A DNA stretch of 22,081 bases from Ophioceras dolichostomum (Eukaryota; Ascomycota; Sordariomycetes; Magnaporthales; Ophioceraceae): positions 1 to 22,081 of the forward strand of contig PYST01000497.1 in assembly GCA_003049485.1 (NCBI GenBank). The letters are read 5' to 3'. Within the stretch, counting starts at the first letter, position 1. Every line of letters starts with the position of its first letter. Positions 19,874 through 22,081 of the stretch are shown piece after piece. Under the pieces are notes generated by a model. The model saw only the letters and a list, made by a program, of their open reading frames with translations. It did no database searches and was not told the DNA's origin. A program made the translations under genes and the position numbers.

Positions 19874-21716
19874 ATGGCGATCACAGAACCATCAGAGAAG
19901 CACACCGACGTGGAAGTCGCCCCTTCTGGCGGCGACGCCTCCTCCGAGCAAGTCGTGGACACGGTCTACATCGACCCGGAAAAGGAGAAAGCCGTTGTGC
20001 GCAAGTTCGACTACTTCGTACTGCCCCAGTTCTTCTTCATCTTGCTGCTCGCGTACCTAGATCGGTCCAACATTGGTGCGTTTCCCCACACACACGTTGC
20101 CACCTCTGCCAGTCATCATCATCATCACCACCGCCGTTACCACCATATTACACCTGTCTACACAGTAGCTTGACACTAACCTACCGCAATCAAAAAAAAC
20201 ACACACGCAGGAAACGCCCGAATCTTCGGCTTCGAATCCGACCTCAACCTCGTAGGCGACGAGTTCGCCAACATCAACTCGCTCTTCTTCGTGACATACG
20301 TCATCTTCGAGGTCCCCTGGGTCCTCTTCATGAAGCGGTACGGCGCCAACGCTGTCATCGCGCTCGAGATCATCTTCTGGAGCGCCGTCACGCTGGCTAC
20401 TGGCTTCGTGCGCAACTACGGACAGGCTATGGCTGTCCGCCTGCTGCTGGGCGTTGCGGAGGCGGGCATCTTCCCCGCGGTAGTGTTTCTTATGAGCACC
20501 ATCTACCCGCGCCACAGCCAGGCGAAGCGCGTCGCGTGCCTGTACGGGGCTAGCGCCCTGTCGGGCGCGTTCGGCGGGCTGATCGCGTACGGGATACAGA
20601 GCATGGGCGATCGGCTGGGGATCAGGGCGTGGAGGTGGCTTTTCATTATCGAGGGGTCCGTGTCGATGGTCGTGGGGCTGGTGTGCTGGCTGTCGCTGCC
20701 GACGAGCGCGCAGAAGGCGTGGTTCCTGGGCGAGGAGGAGAAGGAGCTGATGAGGGCGAGGAAGGAGAGGGACTTTGCGTACACGGGCTCTGATGAGTTC
20801 TCGTGGGGCTACATCTGGGAGGCAGTGAAGGATCCGCTGGTTTGGGTTAGCGGGCTGAGCTTGTTCTGTGCGGGCATCCCGATGTTTGGGTTTGGGATTT
20901 TCTTGCCGACTCTTATTAAGGGCATGGGGTGAGTACATCTGCCCCCGTTCACTCGTCCTTTCTTCTCCCCCTTTTTCTCTCTCCCTTTCCTACTTATCAC
21001 TACTGCTAGCTTGCTGTAGCTGTTCGAGTGGCGGATCACTGATGATGACTGACGGTGCTGACCTCGTTTTTATTTCTTCTTCTTTAGTTTCTCATCGAAC
21101 GAGGTCAACTACCTCACAATCCCCGTCTACATCATGGCCTGCATCATCCTCGCCATCTTTACCTACATCTCCGACCGGCTGAGGAAGCGCGCTGCCGTGG
21201 CCGTCTTTGTGCCCATCATCGCTATCACGGGCTACGCCATCGCCATCGGCACTGGCAACATTGGGGCTGGTTACTTCGCCATGTTTTTGTGCTCGGGAGG
21301 TAAGCATTGTCGAGTTTGCCTACCATGGGAGGTTTCTTTTATAGGTATCTGTCTAACGTTCTATCGTCTCTTTCTTCCTTCCTCCAGTGTACACATACAA
21401 CACCCTCCTCGTAGCCTGGGTGTCCAACAACATAACGCCCGACCACAAGCGCAGCGCCGCCCTGCCCCTGTTCGTGTCCATCGCCAACATCTCCGGCGTG
21501 GCGTCCAGCCAGGTCTACCCGAACTACACCTCTCCGCGGTACGTCATGGGCAACGCCGTAAGCCTGTCCATGGAGTTCTCCGCGGGGGTCGGCATCGTCA
21601 TAATCTACTTCATGCTCAAGAGGCGGAACGCGGAGAAGGAGAAGCTGCGCGCGCAGGGTGTCACGGACAACGGGAAGATCGGGGACAAGTCATTGGACTT
21701 TGAGTATATGCTGTGA
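19874..21716 (+). CDS. MFS transporter, allantoate permease (Dal5/ACS) family
   Basis: Four exons: 19874-20075, 20211-20928, 21088-21299 and 21388-21716. The introns are 135, 159 and 88 bp; all donors are GTGCGT, GTGAGT or GTAAGC. The joined frame is 1461 nt, 486 aa. The ATG sits in a near-ideal CACCATGG context. The acidic 45-residue N-terminal tail is followed by VRKFDYFVLPQFFFILLLAY and LDRSNIGNARIFGFE, the TM1 and loop signature of the anion:cation symporter branch that includes yeast Dal5. FEVPWVLFMKRYG, RLLLGVAEAGIFPAVVF and RWLFIIEGS are further family marks. About twelve membrane spans can be placed, ending GVGIVIIYFMLKRR and a charged tail. It should sit in the plasma membrane and import small organic anions such as ureido acids, carboxylates or vitamins by proton symport. 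It is transcribed in the same direction as the amidase, 1.1 kb downstream, and is a likely uptake partner. The substrate is unknown. Confidence 0.94.
20076..20210 (+). repeat. Permease intron 1 with CAT/CAC microsatellite
   Basis: The 135-bp first intron carries a CATCATCATCATCACCACC run (from about 20117), then a CACTAACC branch point and an A-rich tract before GCAG. The run creates a long meaningless open frame on the minus strand. Confidence 0.75.
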
Positions 21717-22081
21717 GTTGGAATAGGGCAGACAGATGAGTTAGGCAGGCTGTCGCCATTCGCCAACTCGACACACTGTTTATGATAAAACTCGGGTGGC
21801 AGGTAGAGAGGCGCTGCTGGATTCGTGTCAGCAAGTTCGAACATGGCTGGGAAGCAGACCTGGGCCGTACCTACGCTTCGAGCTCCACTCCGTGTGCTTT
21901 GTTGTCATCCATATTCAGAAGAAAGTAAGCTCGCGTCCGGCAGTCAAGAAATGTCTACCGCGCTAGCATCCTTAGGTTTATATGTTATTGGCAATGGTAA
22001 TGGTTTATTTAACGTCCGAGGGCTGTCCAGGCCCGACCTCCCGAGGGGTATAGGACGTGCTAGCGGCTATCTAAACTCGGC
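21717..22081. other. Permease downstream region, nothing supported
   Basis: This stretch lies past the permease stop. It probably holds its 3' untranslated region, and the DNA beyond shows no gene, tRNA or repeat that I can support. Confidence 0.5.

Noticed and set aside
20057..20938. 293-codon open frame on the minus strand
   Set aside because: It is antisense to permease exon 2 and runs through the intron microsatellite. It is Arg/His/Pro-rich with no domain.
21835..21842. GTTCGAAC, like a tRNA T-loop
   Set aside because: The flanking bases do not form a T-stem and no acceptor or anticodon arm is found nearby.
1..22081. CRISPR array, bacterial operon or phage content
   Set aside because: The introns and gene families are fungal. 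No regularly spaced repeats with unique spacers are present.

Overview
The window looks like nuclear DNA of a filamentous ascomycete (Pezizomycotina). The protein-coding genes are interrupted by short spliceosomal introns (79-159 bp) with GT...AG borders and mostly CTRAC/CTAAC-like branch points. Third codon positions are GC-rich. The gene families are typical of mould genomes: a Zn2Cys6 regulator, an AmdS-type amidase, a Dal5-type permease and a GPI-anchored cysteine-rich surface protein. All exon models below were worked out by hand from reading frame, splice consensus and family alignment logic; no search was run.

Left part (1-5402). An acidic, low-complexity protein of unknown function lies on the minus strand (about 86-2260). 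It is followed by a 116-residue minus-strand protein of unknown function (3122-3472) and a two-exon minus-strand gene for a secreted, GPI-anchored, eight-cysteine protein (4654-5402). The spacers hold short tandem repeats and a pair of imperfect direct repeats that flank the small gene.

Middle (5403-11478). About 6 kb has no convincing intact gene. It holds small shreds of apparently coding DNA on both strands, a 27-bp exact-looking piece of the fungal 5.8S/ITS2 boundary, a 27-bp tandem duplication, a 16-bp perfect palindrome and one long but unconvincing open frame. It reads as a graveyard of relics.

Right part (11479-21716). Four complete genes sit together: a class III PLP aminotransferase (minus, 6 exons, 494 aa), a Zn2Cys6 transcription factor (minus, 3 exons, 510 aa), an amidase-signature hydrolase (plus, 5 exons, 547 aa) and an allantoate-permease-family MFS transporter (plus, 4 exons, 486 aa). 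The regulator and the amidase are divergent from a shared 647-bp promoter that carries GATA-factor-type sites, and the permease promoter carries a tight pair of such sites. The arrangement suggests a small nitrogen-scavenging cluster: uptake by the permease, amide hydrolysis by the amidase, amino-group transfer by the aminotransferase, and local control by the Zn2Cys6 factor under global nitrogen control. The substrate cannot be read from the sequence.
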